Positions 1 through 6,238 of a stretch of DNA of 7,712 bases are shown here, one piece after another. Each line of letters opens with the position of its first letter. The stretch's first letter is position 1. A model generated the notes under the pieces. It had not been told where the DNA came from. It was given only the letters and a program-made list of their open reading frames with translations, and did no database searches. Position numbers and translations under genes: made by a program. This DNA comes from Solobacterium sp. (GTDB lineage Bacteria > Bacillota_I > Bacilli_A > Erysipelotrichales > Erysipelotrichaceae), in assembly GCA_017536845.1 (NCBI GenBank), contig JAFWCP010000376.1, positions 1 to 7,712 on the forward strand. The letters run 5' to 3'.

Positions 1-335
1 ACCTTCTGTTCTTCAACCGAGAGCTGAACTGCCTCGTGGCGGTGGAACTCAAGAAAGGGAAGTTCAAAACGTCGTATCTGGGGCAGTTGCAGGGATATTT
101 GAGCGTGCTCGACGGTTTTGAACGTAAGCCCCATGAAAACCCTGCCATCGGTATTATTCTCTGCAAGGATATGAACAAATCCTTTGTGGACTATGTGATC
201 CAGGATTATACTAAGCCGATGGGCGTTGCAACCTATAAGACCTCTAAGGATATGGCTGAAGAATTGAAGAAAGCACTCCCGCCTATCGAAGCCCTGAAAA
301 AGTTGCTCGATGCGGAAGATATGGACGAAGAATAA
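1..335 (+). CDS. PDDEXK nuclease domain protein, YhcG/DUF1016 family, C-terminal part (5' end outside window)
   Basis: The open frame runs in from the left edge with codons starting at base 3 and ends at TAA 333-335, giving about 110 residues. It reads LLFFNRELNCLVAVELKKGK, then a segment with GQLQGYLSVLD, NPAIGIILCKD and KPMGVATY. This is the characteristic C-terminal PDDEXK nuclease fold of YhcG/DUF1016 proteins. The VAVELKKGKF stretch supplies the E-x-K catalytic pair. The preceding Asp would lie at the cut edge: the two bases before Leu are AC, compatible with GAC, but this is inference. Family members are usually well over 300 residues, so most of the protein lies upstream. A GTG at 36 is only an internal Val codon. 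The family is predicted to act in nucleic acid cleavage and is common in variable, defence- or mobile-element-rich regions. The acidic tail (DAEDMDEE) is normal for a C-terminus. Confidence 0.85.
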   Translation, partial: LLFFNRELNCLVAVELKKGKFKTSYLGQLQGYLSVLDGFERKPHENPAIGIILCKDMNKSFVDYVIQDYTKPMGVATYKTSKDMAEELKKALPPIEALKKLLDAEDMDEE

Positions 336-342
336 AAGAAGA

Positions 343-379
343 AATGCCCGTTATCAGCATGAAGCCGGTAACGGGCATT
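343..379. terminator. Hairpin terminator between convergent genes
   Basis: A perfect 11-bp inverted repeat, AATGCCCGTTA (343-353) and TAACGGGCATT (369-379), encloses a 15-base loop. It lies 7 bases after the nuclease stop and 4 bases beyond the tnpV stop on the other strand. Read on the minus strand, the stem is followed by a T-rich run (complement of 330-342), so it is a convincing terminator for tnpV. In the + direction the tail (GTCTTTA) is weak, so termination of the nuclease gene there is less certain. Confidence 0.7.
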
Positions 380-383
380 GTCT

Positions 384-757
384 TTATGCATATACAAGTT
401 CTGTCAGGATGACTTCCTCCGCACGATTGCGGATGGAGTTTCGGCGGCGGATCCATTCCATCTGATCGGATGCTTTCAGGGCTTCGGTCACGTCTTCCTG
501 TTTCATCATGGCCGTTTCGATGATCTCCAGCTGGTCATTGCAGGAACGGTCGATCTCGGCAAGATGTTTCCAGAGCGTCCCTTCGGCCATCATGCAGGTG
601 TACAGGGCGCGGCGGTGCTCCTTCAAGTATTGTTTCCTCAATCGGCCATATTTGCGATCTGATATTCCTCTGCATCGGGAGGCAGGGATAGATTCGGAAG
701 AAGATAATCTCCCTCCCGGCGGTATGTACCGCCCATTTCCTCAAAAATTGATTTCAA
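384..757 (-). pseudogene. tnpV: TnpV family transposon-encoded protein, broken by a frameshift
   Basis: Two minus-strand frames together rebuild a TnpV-like protein. The upstream frame gives KSIFEEMGGTYRREGDYLLP and then NLSLPPDAEEYQI. After a shift near 654-656 the second frame gives KYGRLRKQYLKEHRRALYTC and continues through HLAEID, QMEWIRRRNSIRNRAEEVIL and TELVYA to the stop at 384-386. The pattern EEMGGTY..GDYLLP, then a YGRLR..YLKEHR helix, then NQMEW..R.NSIRNRAEE is typical of TnpV, a small protein first known from Tn4451-type mobilizable transposons and proposed to resemble excisionases. Family members usually have Ile-Gly at the break. Here the bases read ATC-GC, so one G appears lost from a GGC Gly codon. 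A TTG at 757 is the likeliest start, but the frame stays open upstream to 877 and the true start is uncertain. No recombinase lies nearby, so it is probably a relic or satellite of a mobile element. Confidence 0.75.
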
Positions 758-763
758 AGGTAC

Positions 764-792
764 TTGTTTCCCAAAATGTTTTAAAATATCAT
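764..792 (+). promoter_or_regulatory. Candidate sigma-A promoter of the two-component operon
   Basis: TTGTTT at 764-769 is followed 17 bases later by TATCAT at 787-792. This fits -35 and -10 boxes with ideal spacing, although the -35 matches the TTGACA consensus at only about half its positions. A start near 799 would leave a leader of about 50 bases before the ATG at 852. GATAA at 798-802 just after the -10 gives a loose TATC...GATA inverted repeat that could be an operator. The assignment rests on pattern only. Confidence 0.35.
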
Positions 793-851
793 TACAAGAT
801 AATCCTTCATATTGAATTGTCCTGTATGTGATGAAGGGATTGGAGGTGAAC

Positions 852-1463
852 ATGTCAGAAGACGTGAATATCGGCAACTACATCCGCACCCTGCGGTTGG
901 ATAAAGGAATGACCCAGCAGGCACTGGCGGACAGGCTGTTTGTGACGAGGGTGACGGTCACAAACTGGGAATCAGGCACACGGATTCCGGATCTTCCCAT
1001 GCTTACAAAACTGGCACAGGTGCTGGAAGTGGATATATACGACATTCTTGAACACATGACCCAGACGGAAAACACGCCGGTCATCATGGTTGCGGATGAT
1101 GAAAGCATCATCCTCAACGGTTTTGCACACATTATTGAGGATGAACTGCCGCAGGCGCAGGTATATGGGTTTCAGAAAGCAAAAGAGGCATATCAGTTTG
1201 CCCTGGCAAATAAAATTGATGTGGCTTTCCTGGATATTGAGCTTTGTGACGGCAGCGGGGTGGAACTGGCCCGGAAGCTGACGGAACTGTACAGCCGGAT
1301 CAACATCATCTTTCTGACCGGCCATACGGAATATGCGGCCGATGCACTGGACATTCACTGCAGTGGCTATATCCTCAAGCCTTTGACGCCGCGGAAGCTG
1401 CGTCATGAACTGGATCATCTGCGCTTTCCTGTGCCGGGCATCAGAAAGGAGAATGCAAAATGA
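852..1463 (+). CDS. Response regulator with N-terminal XRE-type HTH and C-terminal receiver domain
   Basis: A 203-residue cytoplasmic DNA-binding regulator. Residues about 8-66 form a Cro/CI-type helix-turn-helix (NYIRTLRLDKGMTQQALADR, then TVTNWESGTRIPD and a YDIL end). Residues about 76-190 form a CheY-like receiver: acidic pair D82/D83 in VADDES, phospho-acceptor D128 in AFLDIELCDGSG, T156 in IIFLTG, and K176 in YILKPLT. All key phosphorylation residues are present. The order is reversed from usual response regulators, which carry the receiver first and the output domain last. ATG 852 is chosen because GGAGGT at 842-847 sits five bases upstream; the longer in-frame start at 828 lacks such a site. 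The stop overlaps the kinase ATG (ATGA, 1460-1463), so the two are translationally coupled and almost certainly partners. Likely targets are its own promoter and the downstream TRAP operon, by inference from location. There is no LytTR or AraC output domain, which LytS-type kinases normally pair with. Confidence 0.9.
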   Translation: MSEDVNIGNYIRTLRLDKGMTQQALADRLFVTRVTVTNWESGTRIPDLPMLTKLAQVLEVDIYDILEHMTQTENTPVIMVADDESIILNGFAHIIEDELPQAQVYGFQKAKEAYQFALANKIDVAFLDIELCDGSGVELARKLTELYSRINIIFLTGHTEYAADALDIHCSGYILKPLTPRKLRHELDHLRFPVPGIRKENAK

Positions 1464-3202
1464 AGCCGATCAATTCCCGGATTTCCAAAATCCTCTTGTG
1501 GATTCTTGCAGTCTTCAGCTTCCTTCTTGTGGCACTGATCCAGTTCAATCCGGGACTGCAGTATTATACTTACGCGCCTTATGCGTTTTATATCCTGACG
1601 CCGGAAACGGTGGAAGAAAAACAGGTGCCGGAATACATCGGCATCCAGAAGACCTATACCCTTACCATTCCGGAAGGCCCGGCTGCGACAACCGGCTCCA
1701 GCCTCTGCTTCTATCTCAGGCATGCCACAGCGGAGGTGGAGGTTGAAGATTCAGACCTGTATTACAGCACCCGGGAGCAGGAAGGCTACCACATCGGCCA
1801 TACCACCGGCAATTACTGGGTAACAGTACCGGTCAGGCCGGTTTACAGCGGCAAGACCGTGACCATTACCGTCACACCGGTCTTCCGGGAAATGGAAGAC
1901 CCGGTCTTCTGGGTCATCGGCCATGAACAGCTGCTGACCAGGATCCTGCTGCCGCAGGACACGGTCATGCTTGTCCTTTCTGTGATTGCCATCCTTGCCG
2001 GCCTGATGCTGTTTGTCATGGCGGTGGTGCTGCCGCTTCTGAACCGGGAAAAGAACATCCTGCTTCTGCTGGGGGCAACTGCCTTTACCGGCGGTTTGTG
2101 GAAGCTGTCCGGGCTGTCATCAATCGCATTGATGACGGATATCTACGGGATCCATAAACAGGTCTGGTACAGCGGGACGGTCTGTTATCTGGTCATGCTT
2201 GTGCTGTCTTTGCGGATGCAGGTCATTGCCAAAAAGGAAGAAACACTGACCTGCCTGATTGCCAATTATGCGGCGGTTGTCAGCGCCATTGTCATTGTCG
2301 TGCTGCAGCTGTTCGATGTGATTGAACTGCATGACGTGCTTGTCCCGTTCGGTATCGCCATGGGACTTCTCCATGTCCTTGTCGTATTTGAACAGAAACC
2401 GACGCGTGAGGAACTGTTATGGGGTCTGCCGTTCTTCCTGACCCTGTGCATGGATATGGCAGTGCTGAAACTGAGCGGCTCTCTGAACAATGCGCCTTTC
2501 TTCCTGGCCTGGACACTGATCAACCTGTTTGTCAGAGGTATCGGCTTCATCAGGGATGCCATCCTGAAAGAACGACAGCTGGCAGAAAAAGAAGCGGAGC
2601 TGCAGGAAGCCAGGATCTCGGGCATGATCCAGCAGATCCGGCCGCACTTTATCTACAACACCCTGACATCCATCTACGTCCTGTGCCGGGAAAACCCGGA
2701 ACGGGCAATGGAAGTCATTGCTGACTTTACCGCTTACCTGCAGGCCAACTTCACTGCCATCGCGGCCAAAAAGCCGATCAGTTTCTCCGATGAACTGAAG
2801 CATACAAAAGCCTATCTGGCAGTGGAGTCCATGCGCTACGGCGACCGCCTGCATATGACGTTTGAAATCGGCTGTGATGCCTTCCGGCTGCCTGCCCTGA
2901 CCCTGCAGCCGATTGTCGAAAATGCCGTCAAGTACGGCGTCGGCAGCGGCATGGAACAGGAAAACATCCGGATTACGACGGCTCTGGAAAACCGGACCGC
3001 GGTGATTTCCGTCTGCGATGACGGGCCGGGGTTTGACCCGAAACGGCACGATGATGAAAGCCATGTCGGCCTGGAAAATGTCCGTCAGCGGGTATTCATG
3101 ATGTGCAAAGGGACGCTCGAGATTTCCTCCGGTGAGGAGGGCACAAAGGTGGTGATCCGCATTCCTTACCAGAATGCGATTCTGCCGGAAGAGAAAGAAT
3201 GA
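1460..3202 (+). CDS. Sensor histidine kinase, LytS/YehU-type with 7TM (7TMR-DISM-like) sensor region
   Basis: A 580-residue membrane kinase expected to phosphorylate the regulator encoded just upstream. One membrane segment lies at about residues 10-29. An extracellular, beta-strand-rich region follows at about 30-165 (alternating stretches such as VTVPVRPVYS and TVTITVTPVF). About seven further membrane spans lie between 168 and 365. That plan resembles 7TMR-DISM receptors, although the sensor fold is inferred rather than recognised. A short coiled coil at 368-388 (KERQLAEKEAELQEAR) leads to the His_kinase domain with QIRPHFIYNTL, where H396 is the phospho-acceptor. The ATPase part has the N-box PIVENAVKYG (N488), DDGPGF (520-525) and GLENV (537-541), so the catalytic residues look intact. 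AAGGAG at 1446-1451 is the ribosome site for the ATG that overlaps the regulator stop. The stop TGA at 3200-3202 touches a terminator, ending the signalling operon before the TRAP genes. Confidence 0.93.
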   Translation: MKPINSRISKILLWILAVFSFLLVALIQFNPGLQYYTYAPYAFYILTPETVEEKQVPEYIGIQKTYTLTIPEGPAATTGSSLCFYLRHATAEVEVEDSDLYYSTREQEGYHIGHTTGNYWVTVPVRPVYSGKTVTITVTPVFREMEDPVFWVIGHEQLLTRILLPQDTVMLVLSVIAILAGLMLFVMAVVLPLLNREKNILLLLGATAFTGGLWKLSGLSSIALMTDIYGIHKQVWYSGTVCYLVMLVLSLRMQVIAKKEETLTCLIANYAAVVSAIVIVVLQLFDVIELHDVLVPFGIAMGLLHVLVVFEQKPTREELLWGLPFFLTLCMDMAVLKLSGSLNNAPFFLAWTLINLFVRGIGFIRDAILKERQLAEKEAELQEARISGMIQQIRPHFIYNTLTSIYVLCRENPERAMEVIADFTAYLQANFTAIAAKKPISFSDELKHTKAYLAVESMRYGDRLHMTFEIGCDAFRLPALTLQPIVENAVKYGVGSGMEQENIRITTALENRTAVISVCDDGPGFDPKRHDDESHVGLENVRQRVFMMCKGTLEISSGEEGTKVVIRIPYQNAILPEEKE

Positions 3203-3229
3203 ACACAAGGTGCTGCACCTTGTGTTTTT
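3202..3229 (+). terminator. Rho-independent terminator at the end of the kinase gene
   Basis: A perfect 11-bp stem, AACACAAGGTG (3202-3212) and CACCTTGTGTT (3216-3226), has a 3-base CTG loop and a T-run through 3229. Its first base is the last base of the kinase stop codon. The compact stem and T-tract are typical of a strong intrinsic terminator, so the TRAP genes need their own promoter or depend on read-through. Confidence 0.85.
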
Positions 3230-3250
3230 CTGTATCAGCCCGTGAAGGAA

Positions 3251-3278
3251 ATCTGATAACATTCTTATCATCTGATAA
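3251..3278 (+). promoter_or_regulatory. Repeated TGATAA/TTATCA operator-like region ahead of the TRAP operon
   Basis: ATCTGATAA occurs twice as a direct repeat (3251-3259 and 3270-3278), about two helical turns apart. Between them TTATCA (3265-3270) forms inverted repeats with both: TGATAA-N5-TTATCA, and TTATCA-TC-TGATAA (3265-3278), a 14-bp near-perfect palindrome of the size Cro/CI-type HTH dimers use. TATCAT at 3266-3271 would serve as a -10 box with no recognisable -35, so the element would overlap the promoter. The most likely ligand is the XRE-type response regulator encoded upstream, by inference. AGGGGTGA at 3285-3292 follows as the dctP ribosome site. Confidence 0.45.
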
Positions 3279-3297
3279 AAGGACAGGGGTGATTCAT

Positions 3298-4323
3298 ATG
3301 AAAAAGACCTTTTTCAGCATTGCCGGCGCTGTGCTGGTGGTGCTGTTAGCCGCTCTGGCGGCGTTAAGCCTGCTGATGAGCCGGCGCAATGGGCCAAAGG
3401 TCCTGACCTATGCGGAAATGAACCCGCTGGACGGCACTGCCGTCGGGGAAATGGCCAGGGCATTCCAGGCAAAGGCAGAAGAGCTTTCGGGCGGGCAGCT
3501 GAAGATTGATATCCAGGCAAACGGCGTGCTGGGGACGGAAGACCAGATTCTCGACAACCTTCTTGGCGGCGGCAACATTACCGACTTTACCCGGATCTCG
3601 GCTTCTGCCCTGACGCAGTACGGCTGTGAAAAGGCCAGCCTGTTAAGCATTCCGTATACGTTTGTCAATGAAGAGCATTTCTGGCGTTTTGCGGCCAGTG
3701 ACCTGGCAAAGGAAATCCTTCTTGAGCCGCATGACATCGGCCTTCCGGTCAGAGGCCTGTGCTATGGGGAAGAAGGTTTCCGGCATTTCTTTTTCAAGAA
3801 GGAAGCGAAAGGCCTGGAAGACCTCAGGAACCGGAAGATCCGTGTTTCACCTGACCCGGTCATGACCGGGATGGTCGAAAGCCTGGGCGCTGCCGCAACC
3901 ACCGTTTCCTTTACCGAGCTGTACAGTGCGCTGAGCACCGGCGTGGTGGACGGGGCGGAACAGCCTGCCGTCAACTACCGTTCCAACGCGTTCCAGGAAG
4001 TAGCCCCATACCTGCTGCTGGACGGCCATACCCTGGGTGCCCTGCAGATACTGATGTCTGAATACAGCTGGGACAGGCTTGACGCACAGGAACAGGAATG
4101 GGTCATGGAAGCAGCTGCCTATGCATCTTCCGTCTGCCGGGAAAAGACGGCGGAAATCGAGAAGGAAACCATTGATGCGCTGAAGGCAGAAGGCGTCACC
4201 ATCATCGAGGTGGAAGACAAAGCCCCCTGGGTGGAAGCCTGCCGGCCGGTGATCGAGGCAAACAGTGCGAAACAGAAAGAACTGTATGACCGTATCACAG
4301 CCATGCAGGAAGGAAAGGAGTAA
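3298..4323 (+). CDS. dctP: TRAP transporter substrate-binding protein, DctP family
   Basis: A 341-residue extracytoplasmic solute-binding subunit of a tripartite, ion-gradient-driven TRAP importer. A hydrophobic segment at 6-28 is followed by the binding domain: the early strand KVLTYAEMNPLD, NGVLGTEDQILDNLLGG, then RKIRVSPDPVMTGMVESLGA at 179-198, whose R182 matches the conserved Arg that pairs with the ligand carboxylate in characterised DctP/SiaP proteins. FTELYSALSTGVVDGAEQP (205-223) is the family signature; Gln222 stands where many members have Asn. The N-terminal segment has no lipobox Cys and ends in MSRRNG with no obvious cleavage site, so the protein may stay tethered by an uncleaved anchor. 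ATG 3298 is chosen over an in-frame ATG at 3199, because the latter would translate through the terminator and operator, while AGGGGTGA sits five bases before 3298. The ligand is probably an organic or sugar acid, not determinable here. Confidence 0.93.
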   Translation: MKKTFFSIAGAVLVVLLAALAALSLLMSRRNGPKVLTYAEMNPLDGTAVGEMARAFQAKAEELSGGQLKIDIQANGVLGTEDQILDNLLGGGNITDFTRISASALTQYGCEKASLLSIPYTFVNEEHFWRFAASDLAKEILLEPHDIGLPVRGLCYGEEGFRHFFFKKEAKGLEDLRNRKIRVSPDPVMTGMVESLGAAATTVSFTELYSALSTGVVDGAEQPAVNYRSNAFQEVAPYLLLDGHTLGALQILMSEYSWDRLDAQEQEWVMEAAAYASSVCREKTAEIEKETIDALKAEGVTIIEVEDKAPWVEACRPVIEANSAKQKELYDRITAMQEGKE

Positions 4324-4327
4324 ACGT

Positions 4328-4846
4328 ATGCCCGTATTTTTACAGAAGATGGAAAAGCTCAGGCCTTTTTATGACATGACCTACAAGGTGCTGCTGTTTG
4401 TGTGCAGGGTGCTGCTGATTGCCGATATCGTGATTACGTCATGGTCGATTGCCGGCCGCTACCTGCCGTTTCTCAGCGACCCTTACTGGAGTGAGGAGAT
4501 CGTGCTGACCCTGATGGTGTATATGGCCGTCCTGTCCGCAGCCCTGGCCATCCGCAGGAGGGCACATATCCGGATGACGGCATTTGACCATTATCTGCCA
4601 AAGAAAGTGCTGAAGGTTTCCGACCTGCTGGCGGATTCGGCAGTACTGGTCCTTGGCATGGTGCTGCTTGTTAACGGCATCCGGCTGTGCACGTCGCCGC
4701 TTGCGGAACTGGGGCGTTATGCGTCCATCCCTTCCCTCAGCAAGTTCGTACAGTACCTCTCCATTCCGGCTGCCGGGGCGGGAATGGTGATCTTCGAGCT
4801 GGAACAGGTCTTTCTGGATATTGAATCGTTTTACAAGGAGGTATGA
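4328..4846 (+). CDS. dctQ: TRAP transporter small permease, DctQ family
   Basis: A 172-residue integral membrane subunit with four predicted spans (about residues 20-45, 56-76, 99-120 and 140-164). The family signature is visible: a WSEEIVLTLMVYMAVLSAAL stretch (54-73) followed by IRRRAHIRMTAFD (75-87), which corresponds to the usual EE...GaA...RR..Hi.v pattern of DctQ proteins. DctQ pairs with DctM to form the membrane transporter that docks the DctP binding protein. The length is normal for the family. AGGAG at 4316-4320 lies inside the end of dctP, seven bases before ATG 4328, and dctP ends only four bases earlier, so translation is probably coupled. An in-frame upstream start at 4265 would overlap dctP by about 60 bases and is less likely. 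Confidence 0.93.
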   Translation: MPVFLQKMEKLRPFYDMTYKVLLFVCRVLLIADIVITSWSIAGRYLPFLSDPYWSEEIVLTLMVYMAVLSAALAIRRRAHIRMTAFDHYLPKKVLKVSDLLADSAVLVLGMVLLVNGIRLCTSPLAELGRYASIPSLSKFVQYLSIPAAGAGMVIFELEQVFLDIESFYKEV

Positions 4847-4849
4847 ACC

Positions 4850-6148
4850 ATGGATGCGGAAACATTATCAACGATGATCCTTTTAGGCAGCTTCTTCATA
4901 ATGATCCTGCTGCGTTTTCCGATTGCCTATGCGGTGGGGATTTCCACCGTTCTGTGCCTTGTCTCCATGGGCCAGAGCCTGGCCTCCCTGCCCCAGCTGA
5001 TGGTCAAAGGAGTATGGTCCTTTTCCTTAATGGCAGTGCCGTTTTTCATCACGATGGGGGTGCTGATGGGCTCGGGCGGCATTTCGGAGAAGCTGATTGC
5101 GCTGGCCTCATCCCTTGTCGGCTGGATGCGCGGGGGCCTTGCCCAGGTCAACATTCTCGCTTCCTGGTTCTTCGGCGGCATCTCCGGTTCAGCGGCAGCG
5201 GATACGGCCTCCTTAGGCTCCATCCTGATCCCCATGATGGTCAGCCAGGGGTATGGCCCTGACTTTTCCACGGCTGTGACCATTACCTCTTCCTGCGAAG
5301 GCCTGCTTGTGCCGCCCAGCCATAACATGGTCATCTATGCGACCACGGCCGGCGGCGTCAGTGTCGGCGCCCTGTTCATGGCCGGTTATGTGCCCGGGGC
5401 ACTGCTTGCCATTGTCCTGATGGCCGGGGCCTATATCCAGTCGGTCCGGCGGAACTATCCCAAAGGGGAAAAGTTCTCCCTGGCCGGGTTTGCCAGGCAG
5501 CTGGGCAAATCCATCTGGGCCCTGCTGGCGGTGCTGATTGTTGTTGTCGGCGTTGTCGGGGGTGTGTTTACCGCGACGGAGTCGGCGGCGATTGCCGTTG
5601 TCTATTCCCTGCTGGTATCGGTGTATGTGTATAAAGGGCTGACATGGAAACAGGTGTGGAAGAGCCTGGGAAGCTGTGTTGAGACACTGTCGATCGTGCT
5701 GATCCTGATTGCCATGAGTTCGGCATTCGGCACCTGCCTGACCCTGCTTCATGTCCCGGCCAAGGCAGCTGCCTTTATCACCGGCATCTCCGCCAGCCCG
5801 GTCATCATCATCCTGATGCTCAACGCGATCCTGCTGGTCCTTGGCATGATCATGGACATGGCGCCGATCATCCTGATTGCCACGCCCATCCTGCTGCCGG
5901 TGGCGACAGGCGTCGGTCTGCACCCGATCCAGTTCGGCATCATGATGGTGCTCAACTGCGGCATCGGGCTGCTGACCCCGCCGGTCGGTTCGGTTTTATT
6001 CATCGGCTCTGCCGTTGCGAAGAGGCCGATGGAAAAGGTGGTCAAGGCGGCATTGCCGTTCTATCTCTGCATGATCATCGCCCTGCTGCTGGTATCGTTT
6101 GTGCCGATGATCAGCCTCTGGCTGCCCAAGCTTGCCGGCCTGCTGTAA
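4850..6148 (+). CDS. dctM: TRAP transporter large permease, DctM family
   Basis: A 432-residue, highly hydrophobic transport subunit with about a dozen membrane segments or re-entrant hairpins. It is the elevator-type subunit that couples a sodium gradient to solute import in characterised TRAP systems. Family motifs are all present: FPIAYAVGIS near 23-32, FFITMGVLMGSGGIS near 65-79, GGISGSAAADTASLGSILIP (109-128), CEGLLVPPSHNMVIYATTAG near 149-168, FTATESAAIAVVYSLLVS near 240-257, MDMAPIILIATPILLP near 335-350, and GIGLLTPPVGSVLFIG near 371-386. The length is normal and no residue of these motifs looks damaged. The start follows AAGGAGGT (4835-4842) by seven bases and the dctQ stop by three. 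Substrate specificity lies mainly in DctP. No clear terminator follows the stop. Confidence 0.95.
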   Translation: MDAETLSTMILLGSFFIMILLRFPIAYAVGISTVLCLVSMGQSLASLPQLMVKGVWSFSLMAVPFFITMGVLMGSGGISEKLIALASSLVGWMRGGLAQVNILASWFFGGISGSAAADTASLGSILIPMMVSQGYGPDFSTAVTITSSCEGLLVPPSHNMVIYATTAGGVSVGALFMAGYVPGALLAIVLMAGAYIQSVRRNYPKGEKFSLAGFARQLGKSIWALLAVLIVVVGVVGGVFTATESAAIAVVYSLLVSVYVYKGLTWKQVWKSLGSCVETLSIVLILIAMSSAFGTCLTLLHVPAKAAAFITGISASPVIIILMLNAILLVLGMIMDMAPIILIATPILLPVATGVGLHPIQFGIMMVLNCGIGLLTPPVGSVLFIGSAVAKRPMEKVVKAALPFYLCMIIALLLVSFVPMISLWLPKLAGLL

Positions 6149-6179
6149 TGCAAGCCTTCCCTGAGCAGGTTTGAATCAG

Positions 6180-6223
6180 TTAAGGAAGTCTTAAAGAAGT
6201 CCTAAACAGGGCTTAAAGCATTC
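6180..6223 (+). promoter_or_regulatory. Four tandem 11-bp repeats, OmpR/PhoB-family response regulator box
   Basis: Four contiguous units read TTAAGGAAGTC (6180-6190), TTAAAGAAGTC (6191-6201), CTAAACAGGGC (6202-6212) and TTAAAGCATTC (6213-6223). Each has YTAA(A/G) at the same register and a final C. An 11-base period places each half-site on the same face of the helix, as in PhoP boxes of Bacillus and the CiaR box of streptococci (NTTAAG-N5-repeat). Four units would hold two winged-helix dimers. They end 15 bases before the TACAAT -10 box, the usual position for activation. This is the region between dctM and the secreted protein gene. Confidence 0.6.
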
Positions 6224-6238
6224 CTTTCCGGTTCTGAT

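Noticed and set aside
828..851. Longer start for the response regulator
   Set aside because: The extra residues contain the strong ribosome site GGAGGT for ATG 852, and the HTH begins normally with the shorter form.
2417..3271. 284-residue minus-strand ORF opposite the kinase gene
   Set aside because: It is antisense to intact kinase motifs (H-box, N-box, G-boxes), crosses the terminator, is His/Gln-rich in the way of antisense artefacts, and matches no family.
3199..3297. Upstream in-frame ATG for dctP, overlapping the kinase stop as ATGA
   Set aside because: It would place the terminator hairpin and operator repeats inside the coding region and bury the membrane segment 33 residues deep. 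AGGGGTGA before 3298 supports the shorter start.
4843..5262. 139-residue + strand ORF overlapping the start of dctM
   Set aside because: It is a shadow frame, rich in Pro, Gly, His and Cys, over clear DctM sequence.
5213..5923. 236-residue minus-strand ORF opposite dctM
   Set aside because: It is dominated by D, Q, H and N, the typical composition of the complement of hydrophobic membrane-protein codons. dctM is intact on the other strand.
6149..6179. Terminator after dctM
   Set aside because: Only short imperfect pairings (CTTCC with GGAAG) and no T-tract were found, so none is called.
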